NCBI GenBank assembly: GCA_016858145.1 | Contig: JAEHOE010000003.1 | Location: 2,542,001 to 2,606,000, forward strand | Reading direction: 5' to 3' | From: Edaphochlamys debaryana | Lineage: Eukaryota; Chlorophyta; Chlorophyceae; Chlamydomonadales | DNA length: 64,000 nucleotides | In this document: piece after piece, positions 44,722 through 55,315 of the stretch | Position numbering within the stretch: the stretch's first letter is position 1 | Layout of the letters: each line of letters begins with the position of its first letter | The notes under the pieces: generated by a model | The model's database searches: none | The model's input: only the letters and a program-made list of their open reading frames with translations | Told to the model about the DNA's origin: nothing | Made by a program: the position numbers and the translations under genes

Positions 44722-46464
44722 GCTGCAAGCCCCCGACCCACCGCCGCTGAAACCCAGATCACGCAAGTCGGCCCCCGAGGGCGTAAATGCACCGCCGATC
44801 TGATCTGATCTGACCAGAGCCGCCAAACGCCAACGCGGCCCGCTTCTTTGCGGCCCGCTCGCTCGTTCTTGGCCTAGCGGGTCGGCCCTAGCGCGAGCCC
44901 CCGCGGCCGCCGCCTGCCATGCGCCCCAAGCGCTCGGGCGGTGCGATGCGAGCGGCGGCCCCAAAGCAGCCCACGACCTCGCACAGCTCCAGCACAGCGC
45001 GCTCGGCTGCGGCGGGCGCTGGCGCGTCGCTGCCTCGGCTCGGGCTCGGCTGGGCCGAGGGAAGGATGGCTATCGCGCGCCGTCGCTTGCAGCTCGCGAC
45101 CTGCGCGAAGCTAGCGGGTCTGCAAGCGCTCCGCGCTTTGCGAGTAGCAGTGTCTAGCTAGCTCGTGTGCGGGGCGCTTAGCGCGTGCTGCAAGTGCTTA
45201 GCTTCTCGAGCGCCAGCTGGCTCGTGCTCGCGGGCTGGAGGCGAGGAGGCGCTCGCGGGCTGGATCCGGGGCGGGGCCGCCCATCAAAAAAGCGCCCGCG
45301 CCGGCGCCCGGACGGTCCCCGCTCTCGGCCCGACCCAAGCGCCGAGGGCTCTGTGGCCCAAGCCGTCGGCTGTGTGCGTGTGCGTTAGCCCGCATTGGGC
45401 CGCGCGGCTGGTCCCGCGCGCCGAGCGGGCGTTACGCCGCCGCGTGGGGTCTGGGAGCGGCCGCCGCGGCACGCGCCGCACGCCGGGAGCTCGACGGCGC
45501 GTGAGTGTGTCGTTGGGGCGCCGGGCTTCTTGTTGCCGCTTTGAGGCGCTGGCGGGGACCCTGTGCGGCCTTGGGGCCTGGGGGCGTCGAAGGGCTGCCG
45601 CGGCTGGGCCCGGGGCGGTGGGGCCGCGAGGGCCGCCATTGTCGTGTGAGCTGCGGAGACCCCAACGGGCCGGCTGCTGTTTGGTCTGCTCGGGGTCAGC
45701 AAGAGGGCTTGGGCAGGTGTGGGGGTCGTGTGTTTGCGAGCCGGGGCAGCGGTGGCAAGGCGCTGTTCCGTCCGGGCGCCGTTTGAAGACCTGCAGCACG
45801 CACCGGCGCCCAAGGCGCTCGCGCTGATGCCCTCCTCGGCCCCCCCCGCCAAACGTCTCCCCCGGCGCTGCCTGGCGCTTGCTACAGCACGACTCGCGAG
45901 CGCAGGCCAGCGCAGGGCCCCGCCGCTCCCTCGGCCTGCTGGCCGGAGGGCAAGCCAGCCGGGTGGCGGGCGGCGGCGGCGGCGGGGCCCGGGCAGGCCC
46001 AACGCCGTTGCGGCGATGGTCGATCGGCGCGGTCCGTCTGCTAGCCCGTCTACCAGTCGGCTGGGGTCTGCTCGGCAGGAGATGTGCGAGGCACAGGGCT
46101 GCGTGGGTCGTCGCACCCGCGCAGAGCCCCGACCGGCGCCGACCCGCGCCTCAACCGCCTCGCGCGGACCTTGCCGCCTCGGCAGCGCACATCGCTTGCT
46201 TTGGACCCACGGCGGCATGTCCAGGCCCAAGCGCTGAGCTCAAGCTCGCGGCCGCGCCTGTCGAGCGCTGCGGGACACGTCACTCGCGGTGCGGCACCCC
46301 TCACACGTCACCCGAGCAAGTGACGCTCGTCGGAGCTCGACACGGGGCTCGGCACGAGCTGCTCTCTCAACCCAGGCACCCCAAGCCCTGCGACATATCG
46401 CGACGACGACGTCTACAAGCTCGCCGCACGTTGTTACTAGTGCTAGCAGCTCGGCGCTGCCAGC
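44722..46464. other. divergent intergenic region, BELL gene and Pro-rich gene
   Basis: 1.7 kb, extremely GC-rich and full of GCGCTCGC-like words. Long open frames occur on both strands through base composition alone. It probably holds both promoters and 5' UTRs. No exon is supported. Confidence 0.5.
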
Positions 46465-49400
46465 ATGGGGCCGCACGGTTGGCCGCAGGTGCCGCCCCCG
46501 GCCGGCCCCAGCGAGTCATCCGAAGAGCCGCCCGAGCCCGACCCACTGCTGACGGGGGCGGGCGGGGAGGAGGACGCGGGGGCGGCGGCGGGAGCGGCGG
46601 AGGTGGAGGCGGAGGTGGAGGCGGCATGGCTGCACGAGGGGCTTGGGCGCAGCGATCTCGGGGGCCCTGGGGCCGTGGCCCGTGGCCCCGCGCCCTGGCC
46701 CCCGCCGGGGCTACCTTTCATCCTCCCCCGAGCCGCTGGCGGCAGCGATGGCGGCGGCGGAAGCGGCGGTGGTGGCGGGGATGGTTCCGCTGCGCTGGTG
46801 GCAGCGGCCGAAGCGGCCGCCCGGACCCGCCTCCGCCGCTCGCCGGCCTTCCACTCCCACCCGACCGCTTACCCCCAAGCGCAGCCGCGGGCGACGCCGC
46901 CGCCGTCGGCCTACCGGGACTGGGACCCCCGCTACAGCCCCCTGCCCCGGCTGTCGCCGCCGCCACCGCAGCAACACCAGCAGCAGCAGCCCTCCCCGGG
47001 CCCCAGTCAGGACCCAGGTCCGAGGCCGGGCCCTGGCCAGGCCCGCGGGCGGGGCCGAAACCCGCCGCGGTCGTACGGTCCTAACGAGCCGCCGCCGCCA
47101 CGGCCGCCACCCCGTCGGGCCCTGGCGGCGACGGCGGCGCCGTCCATCGCAGCCGCTGCCGCGGCGGCGGCCGCCGCCGCCAGACCGGTCCTGGAGCTGG
47201 CGGCGACAGTCAGATCCCCTGGGGTGGAGCGGTTGATGGCGGCGGTTGACCCCGGCGATCCCAACGGCCCGTCCGTCATGGCGGCGCTGCGGGCCGTCGC
47301 GGAAGTGTACGGCAACGAAGGTGGCGGCGGCAGCGGGGCAGGCGAGGGCGCTGGCGGCGGCATGAGCCTGCTGGTAGCTGGGGGGCGGCGGGGTGCTCGG
47401 GGCCGCGGCGGCGTGGGTGGGGCTCCGGCGTATGGGCCTGGGCCTGGCGGTGCCGCCGGGTCCTGCGGCACTGGACCCGCGGAGGGCCGGCCCGGGCTGC
47501 CGCCTGCGCCAGGGCCCTCCGAGGCACCGCCCGCCGCCAGGGCCCCTCGTCCGCCGCCCTCTCCCCCACCTCCGCGGCCAGACCCCTCTCCCGTCACGCT
47601 GGAGCCGACGGCGCCGTCTGCAGGAGCAACGGCGCGGCTGGGCCCGGCGGCGCCGCCTGCGGCGGCCGTGGTGACGGCGGCGGCGGCGGGCCCACCGCCG
47701 CCGGCGGAGGGACCGCTAGCACGCGTGGTGAGCACGAGTGGGGCGGCCTGGTGCCCTCTGGTGTCCCTCCAGCGGCCTGCCGCCAGGTCGTCCCAGCTGC
47801 CGCTGCCGCCGCCGCCCCCGCCGCTGCCCCTGACTGTGGCGGCGGCTGCGGCTGCGGCAGCGGCAGCGGCTGCGCGTCAGCGCACGCCTCCACTTCCGTC
47901 TCCACCACCGCTTCCAGACCTGCAGCGGCCTTTGGGCTCCGCTGAGGCCGACGCCGGCGGCCATTTGGATGGCGCCAGCGGCAGCGGGCAACACGTCACT
48001 CGCATCGGCAGTCTAGGCGGTAGCGGCGGCGGCCACCCCAGCGCCGCCTACCCACCACCTGCCACGGAGCCTCCCGCAGCGGCCGCAGCGGCCCCACTTC
48101 CACGACCACCGGCGCCGCCGCTGCCGCCCACCCTGCTCGCCGGTGCGCACGCGGGCACCCGCCCTGGTGACGCCCCCCCTCCGATCCCACGCCATGCGCC
48201 TTCTGCCCCTCCGCCGCCAGCGGCGGCAGCAGCGGCGGCGCCACAGGGTGGCGGCGGCGCCCCGCCCGCTATGCCGCCCGCTCCGCCTCCCGTGACCACA
48301 GCACCGACGGCACCACTGCCACCTCCGCCAACGGCAGGTCCCTCAGCAGCAACGGCAACGCCAGTGACGCCGCCGCCGCCTGCTTCAACGGCGCCGCCAG
48401 GGCCGCCGCCGCCGCCGCCGGCGTCGTCGTCGAGCCGGGCGGCCCTGGCGGCGGTGCACCGGCTGTGCTGCGGCCTGCTGGAGGTGGCGGCGCTGAGCCC
48501 CACGCACGCGGCGCATGCGGCGGCTCTGCTGGCGCCGGTGGCTCTGCAGGTGGGAGCAGATGCATGGGGGCGGCACGGGTGCGGGTGCTGGATGTGGGAC
48601 TGTGGGAGGGAGGCTTGCGATGCCCATGCTAGGCATGCCACGGCTACGCTCCGGGTGTTGGCTGCGGGACTCGGAGGCCAGTTGCCCGGCCTGCCCCCAG
48701 GCAAGGCACGCACACCTGTCATCCCTTGGCCTCCATCCGTCCCTCTCCGCCCTCCCTGCCCCAGGTGCACCTGGCGGTGGCTGTGGGTGCGCCGCCCTCG
48801 GCCCAGCCCCTGCCCCACCTGCTGGCAGCCTACCAGCAGCGGCAGACCGGAGGCAGCCAGCACACGCAGCCGCCACCGCCAGCCCAACAGCTGCCGCCGC
48901 TGCAGCAGCCACCTTTGGCGCTGCAGCCACCACCGCAGCAGCATCCCGCGCCGCACACCCCGCAGCCCTCCCGCCCGCCGCAGAGGCCGCTGCAGCCGCA
49001 GTCCCTGCCACCGCTTCCACCATTTCCGTCGCCGCAGCCGCAGCAGGCGCAACAGGGGCGGCGGCTGTCCCAGCCGCCGCCGCTGCCGCCGCCGCCGCCC
49101 CATCTGCAGCAGCATCAGCAGCACCTCTCACCGCCGGGGCTGCCGGCCCCGCCGCCGCCGCTGCCGCCTCTGTTTGGGGCCCGCGCCCCGGCGCCAGCGC
49201 CGCCGACCCAGCCGCCGCCGGCAGAGCTCGGAAACCTCAGCACTGCCGCCGCCGCCGCTGCAGGTTCTGCGGCGGCGCCGCTGCCGGCCCACCCCGCCGT
49301 GTACTCCTTGCGACCGCTGCCACCGCTACCCCCGCCCTTCCGACCGGCGTCGCAGCTTCCTCCCCAACACGTGCTCCTGCCGCCGCCGCCGCCGCTGCAC

Positions 49401-49727
49401 CACTGGCCCAGCGGCTTGACGGAGGTGAGCGTCAACGGCGGCGGCGCGGTTGCTGGCAGCAGCGACGGCGGCGGCAGCGGCGGCGGCCATGGCGGCGGCG
49501 CCGGCGCCGGCGAGGAGCTCGTAGACGTCAGCCAATCTGCCGCCGTGGAGGAGGCGGAGCGCCGGGGCACGAGCCCTGGCGGCGGCAGAGGCCGCAAGCG
49601 GCGGTCCGCTGAGGGCAGGGAGGTCGGGGAAGGAGGGGGGGGTGCCGGCGGTGGGGAGGGAGGGAGCAGGGGAGGCGGTGGTGGCGGCAGCGGCGGCCCT
49701 CCGAGCAAGGAGAGGCGGCCCGGCTGA
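46465..49727 (+). CDS. unknown Pro/Ala/Gly/Gln-rich protein
   Basis: Two exons, 46465-48549 and 48765-49727, joined by a phase-0 GT-AG intron, give 1,015 residues. I do not recognise the family. Almost all is low complexity (Pro, Ala, Gly, Gln, Ser runs). The only ordered-looking part spans the splice junction at about residues 670-715: ALAAVHRLCCGLLEVAALSP, then HAAHAAALLAPVALQVHLAV and PHLLAAYQQR, an amphipathic helical stretch. The C-terminus has a basic cluster, GRGRKRRSAEG, that could be a nuclear localisation signal. It is head-to-head with the BELL gene. A nuclear co-regulator is possible but is inference from composition only. Confidence 0.65.
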
Positions 49728-51502
49728 TGGCGAGCTCCATGGTGGCAATTGCTGCTTGTGGAGGGAAGCTGTATGGGGTCACGGGGATGAACCTCACCGT
49801 ATAAAGTTTCGGGCTCCATCCACAACATGCATCGCGGGACGGGGCGGTGCGCGCTGCGTGGTGTGCTCTGGTCTGAGGGTCGACACTGGGATGAAGGGTG
49901 GGCGCTGGTTCGAGCGTCGACAGTGCGTTGGAGGGTGGACGGAGGGAGTGCAGGTTGCCCAGCTTGATGGTACTGCGGTTGGACGATGGCGGCGGGGCAT
50001 GTCACGGGTGCAACGCAATCCCTGTACAAAGGCTTTGAGGCTGAGGTAGCGGAGGAAAGAGGTGTTCTCGTGCGTACCGGCAGCAGGCGTAGCGCTAGCA
50101 GGCATAGCAGAGGCACCTTGACCAATGACTAGAAGGCAGGAGGCAGGGGTGGTGATATGGTACCGTAGTGCCACGCGTGGACGGAGGGAGCGCACGGACC
50201 GCCGGCCGGCGGCCTTGTTTGGCGACCCCTTACAGGTTGAAGAGGGCAGTGCCGTGGCGGACTGACGCCGTCAGGCCGATGCCTGGATGCAAGCCACGAA
50301 GCTCACTGTCCGTTCGTGCGCGCACCGTCCTCGGTGGTTACAATGAGGGACCTCAGCTAGCCGGGTGCACGGCAGCAGAACGCCGTGGCTTGGCAGCCAA
50401 CCTCACGGGTTTGCCCCCTGCAAGCCAGTACGCCCCGCCCCCAAAATGGACGCACATCTCGCATCCTCGGTCACGCGCAGAGCGGCCTTGCGTCGTACAC
50501 CAGCTGGCCTCTCCGCCCAATTCAAGAGATCTGACTCCCTTCACCGAATCCGTTCCCATACCGGGACCTAAGAGCGGTCCAGCGCTGGACCCTCGACGTT
50601 GCGCTCAGAAACTCAGTAGATACTCGCTTTCAATGACAGCGCAGATATGCATGCGCTTGCCATAACCCCTCTACTTCGCAGAGATTGAGCTCGCCCATCA
50701 GCGCTGCTGCTGCATCCAGGCTCCCATGTTGTGCACGGCAGACGAGTGACGCGACAAGCAAGGCCAGCCGGGCCAGCAAACGCGGCGGGGGGCTAAGAAC
50801 AGGGGTGCCAGGCAAGGGAGTGCGCAAGGGCACGGCCCGGGGAACCGCCCGCGGCGGGGGGCGTAGGGTCCAGCCGGGGGGACACGTTAGCCGGGCTGAT
50901 GTCGGGGCAACGGATACGGCGTCCGGATGGTTTCAGCCCTCCTCATGATGTCGGCCAGCATGGCAGGAGTTCGAGCTGCTAGCCGGTGTCCGTCGGCATG
51001 TCCGGGCCTTCCGCTATGAGCCAGCATCCTCCCCAGCAGGCCCCAGCAAACTAGATAGGGGCCCGAGTTGCCAACCGGCATGTCCGCCAGCATTCTAGGG
51101 GCCCGCGCTGCCGACCAGTGCGTCGGTCCGCATGTCCGGGGCTGGCGCTTCCGGCGGAATGTCAGTCGGCATGTGTCCCCCCTCGGTCAGCATGGTAAGG
51201 ACCCGTTCTTCCAGCTGGTCTGTCGGCGAAAACTGCTATGACCTGGCAACACACAGCCGTCGCGCGTGGTCGCGTCGCCAAGCGAACGGAGAATGGCCCG
51301 TCCTTGCGGTGCCTGTTGCGGTGTGGGGTGCCCTGCCTACGTATACCGCGCTGCACTACTCTCTGTGCTGCGGCTGACGCCCGGCCGCGCGACCAGCGTG
51401 CTCGAGTGATGGTGCCAGGATGCTCTTGGTGGTGTCCAGAGCCGCGTGCCCGACTGCCCGTAGCCTGGTCTGATATCGCTTCTACTGCGCGAGCACGCCG
51501 CC
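49728..51502. other. intergenic, between Pro-rich gene and LINE
   Basis: No gene is supported. The first few hundred bases should be 3' UTR of the Pro-rich gene. From about 50880 the sequence becomes repetitive. Confidence 0.5.
50880..51225. repeat. degenerate tandem repeat with CGGCATGTCCG core
   Basis: Variants of CGGCATGTC, GCCAGCAT and GGGCCCG recur roughly every 50-80 bp. The units are too diverged to fix a period by eye. Confidence 0.45.
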
Positions 51503-51515
51503 GTCGCGCGAGGTG
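51503..51515. repeat. LINE target-site duplication, copy at LINE 3' end
   Basis: GTCGCGCGAGGTG, repeated exactly at 54053-54065. Confidence 0.85.
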
Positions 51516-54052
51516 ATGATGATGATGATTGTTACACAGCTTCATGGCTGTGAGGTCCAAACGAGCCAAAAGGCTTCATAGACCTCAGCAACAGCAGCTA
51601 TCATTTGCAGCTATCATCAATAATGTTCTTGGTCCAACCATTTACGCTAAGTCTGCTAGCCTCAAAAAGCGCGCGTGTCTCATCTCGGCAATTACCCGCG
51701 CCAAACCCCTCTGGTCCGGTCCTGCCATAACCTCCATCATAGTGCTTCCTGGCGTGACTCCTAAGGCCCACAAGCCTTGTCTAGCTTCAGCTAAAGCAGG
51801 GCACTCCAGCAAGAAATGCCGCTCATCTTCTACTGCCCCGTGGTCTCCGCAGGCTCTGCACCACCGCTCATGCCTCGGCCGTCCCCCTGGCCGATTCACC
51901 TCCAACGCAAACGTGCATAGGCGAAACCTTATAAGCAGCCGATGCTGCCAACGCGGGATATAACACTTCCTGTGCTTAGCTGGCCCCATCCAATGCATCC
52001 AACGGCACATCTTCACCCCTGGGGGAGTGCCATCCGTCTGAAACAACTCAGGGCGTGTCTGTAACCTGTCGCTGCACCAATCGTCATCAAATCTCAGCCT
52101 CAGTTGCTCAAGAATCCTGTCTGCGGGAACCATGGATCGGGTGATCCGTTCAACCCGTTCTTCAATGCCTAGCGCGCTGGGCTCCCCTTCAAGTGGGTCA
52201 AAGCGCATCAGGCGCAAGAAACGAAGCATTTGGGCCCCCCATCCCCCCGCCCTACCCCTGAGTGCCAGTCGAATCTCCTCCCTGAACACACAGACGTAAA
52301 CCTCCGGCGCCTTAACCAAGCGGTTCCAAAATCCCAAGACCAGATGTGCCCAGAATACATGCAAGGGCCACTGTCCCATCTCCCTATACAAAACCCGGTC
52401 AGGCGACAGAGTAATACCTGCTACCCGACGTAGGAAAGTGCGTTGTACCTGCACCGCTGGGTCCTTCAGGGCCAGCTCAAAGTAGCCTGACCTGCCTGCC
52501 TGCGCCTCCGGTTGTTGCCCATATCCCCCCTCTAAAACCTTCATCAAGACCCCCGGCGCCCACACTTCCGCCCCGTAAGACAAGATGGCTCGCACCTGGG
52601 TGTCAAAGCAACCCGTAGCAATATGGGGCGTTAGCAAACCTTGCCGTTCCAGCTTACTCAGAAGCGCATGCATAGCCCGTCTCCCACAATCGTTCAACTC
52701 CTCCCTACAGGACTCAAAAGGCGAGTCGGGTCCAAAGTGGATCCCCAGATACCGCGCCCTTCGCTTCCATGGCACAGCCTTCTCAGTCGCAACCCCTTGT
52801 TCCAGCCGCGTCATCTTCACGCACCCCGCCTCCCCCCGTTCGTACTGGGCTGCGCGAGCCGTTCCGTCGGGGTGAAAGAAAAGGCATTCACACTTGTCCA
52901 CATTAGCGCTCATCCCAAACGCCGCACACCATTCATCCAAGCATCGCAGCACGTGATCCACTCGCCTCTGGCCATGGGCAAACAGCGCTAAATCATCCGC
53001 GTACAGCTTCAACGGCACCCGTCTTCCATCTGCCTTAGGGCACTCATCCCCAAACGCCTGCACCATGCTACTTCTGTCCTTCGCCTCCACATAATCGGCA
53101 TACGATTCACCGTAAAAACCATACAATGCGGGGCTGCTCGGGTCACCTTGCTTGACTCCCTGTGTTGACAGAAACGGCGGCCCCATCTCCCCATTCCCCT
53201 TAACCCGCAGCTCCACCCTATTGTAGCAAGCCTTAAGTGCGGCAAGCATCTCCCCGTGCACCCCCCTCTCTTCCAACCTTTGCCAAAGCAACTCCCTAGG
53301 TACCCTGTCGAAGGCTTTCTCGAAATCAATGAGTAACACAAATAGCGGCTTGCGGTCCGTGGTGCCAGCTGGACCAGGCCGTTGCCGATCCGTCAGATGC
53401 CTCAAAACAAACAGACAGTGGATTGTGCTTCGCCCTTCAATGAACCCTCCCTGCAGGGGGTTACGCGCCGGCTTGCCATGTTCCTGACAGACTTTGGCCC
53501 ACCTTGCTAGCCTCCTTACCATGACAAACGCATACAACTTGGCCAGGGCACCCCCTACTGCCAAACCCCGATAGTTGCCTTCCGTGTGCGCATCTCCTTT
53601 CTTGTGGATGGCCGTGAGAGAGGAGCCTTCCCATTGCGGTGGATAGTCCCCTGTCCTCCTTATATGCTCAAACAACGTTGTAAGATGTGGTGCAAGCACC
53701 CACTCCGTCACAGTCCGCCCCTGCTCTGTCTCCCTGCTCCGTGTGGCGTTCTTATAGCACTCCGCAGGCACCGGGTCCAGCCCCCCTGACTTGTTGTTCG
53801 CAAGCCTCTTTAGCGCCTCCAGCACCTCACCCCTCTCTAGCGGCCCGTTCATTGCCGCCGCCAGCTCCACCCGCTTATCTCGGTCTCCACCCGCTTGTGC
53901 CCATTCTGCACCCGTTACGCAAGCTTTGCCATTGATTGCGCAGAAAATCCGGTTCACCATGTCCACAGAGAAACCATTAGCGTGGCCATTCAACAGCCCG
54001 TCAAACCATGTAGTGAGCCGCGCCACCGGAATAGGGCATAGGAATAGGGCAT
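51516..54052 (-). mobile_element. 5'-truncated non-LTR retrotransposon (LINE)
   Basis: 2,537 bp between exact 13-bp duplications. In element sense it begins at 54052 with two ATGCCCTATTCC units, enters directly into an RT open frame without the endonuclease part, and ends in a 3' region with a short ATC microsatellite tail next to the duplication. These are marks of target-primed reverse transcription with 5' truncation. Confidence 0.9.
51642..54052 (-). CDS. LINE ORF2 fragment: reverse transcriptase and C-terminal zinc knuckle
   Basis: About 800 codons without a stop; the frame continues 73 bp into flanking DNA only by chance. RT motifs are in order: NNKSGGLDPVPAECYKN, FIEGRST, VLLIDFEKAFDRVP (motif A), QGVKQGDPSSPALY, LKLYADDLALFA (catalytic YADD), YLGIHFGP. 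The C-terminal end has a zinc-binding pattern (CRACG, then DERHFLLECP) of the type found after RT in L1-like plant and algal elements. The endonuclease and any ORF1 are missing, so this copy cannot move alone. The open frame indicates a recent insertion. Confidence 0.9.
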
Positions 54053-54065
54053 GTCGCGCGAGGTG
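54053..54065. repeat. LINE target-site duplication, copy at LINE 5' end
   Basis: GTCGCGCGAGGTG, matching 51503-51515. The next bases on both sides differ, which fixes the length at 13 bp. Confidence 0.85.
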
Positions 54066-55314
54066 GCGTCGCTGCCGAGCGTGGGTGCATGGGTGCATCC
54101 TGACCTGTGGAGCCCAAGCTGCCATGCAACGCCTTTACCACGTACTGAGTAATGCGTTACTCGGTGTGCTGGGACTGGCGTCAGGTCGCGCGACGTGCCT
54201 CCCGTTTCACTCGCGCGCCGCTCGGTGCCCACTCGCAGCGCTGAGTCCCGGCTTGTTCTCCTTGATCTTTGCTACGTGTTACGCTCCTACGGCATCGCTC
54301 GGATGGGCTGGCACAGCCCGACCAATGTGTCGCGCGCGGTCGCTTTTTGGCCTCGGGCGCCTGTCCCAAGGTCTGCGTGGTTGCCGGTGGCGCCTTTCGT
54401 TGCTGGTGTGCGCGGCTGGGTCGCGAGGGGTCTGCCGACGAGGTCCGGACATCCCTACATGGACGCTCTTCGGCCTCGCGCAATGCGGCTTTGGGTTCTC
54501 GCAACCTTGCGACCGCGGTGCGTGCGCTCGAGTGGTCGCTCGGGTGCGTCTCCGCGAAGTGTGGGGCGAAGAGTGAACTGTTTTTCGTATCCGTAAGGCT
54601 CTGTCCCATCGTGGATGGGCGAGCCAACCACGTTCTCGAACGAGGTAACCCTGCCATAGGAGCACCACGAATAGATCCCTTCATCCTGCATCTGCTCCCT
54701 TCTGCGCCATGCCATGCCATGCACAGCGCGGGAACCAGACGAAAGCAAGGCATGTCGTACGCTACGTGGCACGAGTTAGCAGTGCAGGGGCACATGCCAG
54801 TTGGGCATGCGCGTACGCCAACCCTCATACATATTACGTGCCAGTAATTTGCACAGTAGGGCACAGAGTGGCATGGTGTGACCACCTGAAGGGGTGCCTT
54901 CTGTATCTCAATTGCCCTAGGTGGCTGTGTATCTCAATTGGCCCTCAGGCAATCCAACCTTAGGCAACCACGCAAATTTTGTTCATAAACAATAAGCAAC
55001 ATCAGGGGAGAGCAACATCAACAGGGCCTGCGCCCAGCCTCGGCGCACTATGTCACTGATCCAACGTTGATGCACGCTCATCGGTACATGCATGCGTACG
55101 GAATTGATGATCGACAGCCGCCATACATCCCAGCGCTGCTAATCCGTTGCATCCGCTCTGCTCTATACGTATGCATCCACCTCCAGCCTCGCTCCTCAGC
55201 ATCAGCGAGCGTTGCGCTCCATTGTTGCGCCCGGGGGGCGGACTCCGCCGTCGTCCGGGGGCGGAAACCGCCGTCGGCGGGGGGCGGACTCCACCGTCGG
55301 GGGGCGGACTCCGC
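54066..55314. other. intergenic, LINE to subtilase mosaic gene 3' flank
   Basis: No gene is supported. The part near 54840-55020 is unusually AT-rich for this window and has a repeated TGTATCTCAATTG motif. Confidence 0.5.
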
Positions 55315-55315
55315 T
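55230..55315. repeat. short GGGCGGACTCC repeats at the stop codon of the mosaic gene
   Basis: About four imperfect units of 20-26 bp (GGGGCGGACTCCRCCGTCG). The last one overlaps the stop codon at 55315-55317. Confidence 0.6.

Noticed and set aside
45165..46230. Open frames in the region between the BELL and Pro-rich genes
   Set aside because: Open on both strands through extreme GC content; no domain, no conserved start.
54066..54885. Minus-strand frame upstream of the LINE as a possible LINE 5' part
   Set aside because: The 13-bp target duplication at 54053-54065 places it outside the element.
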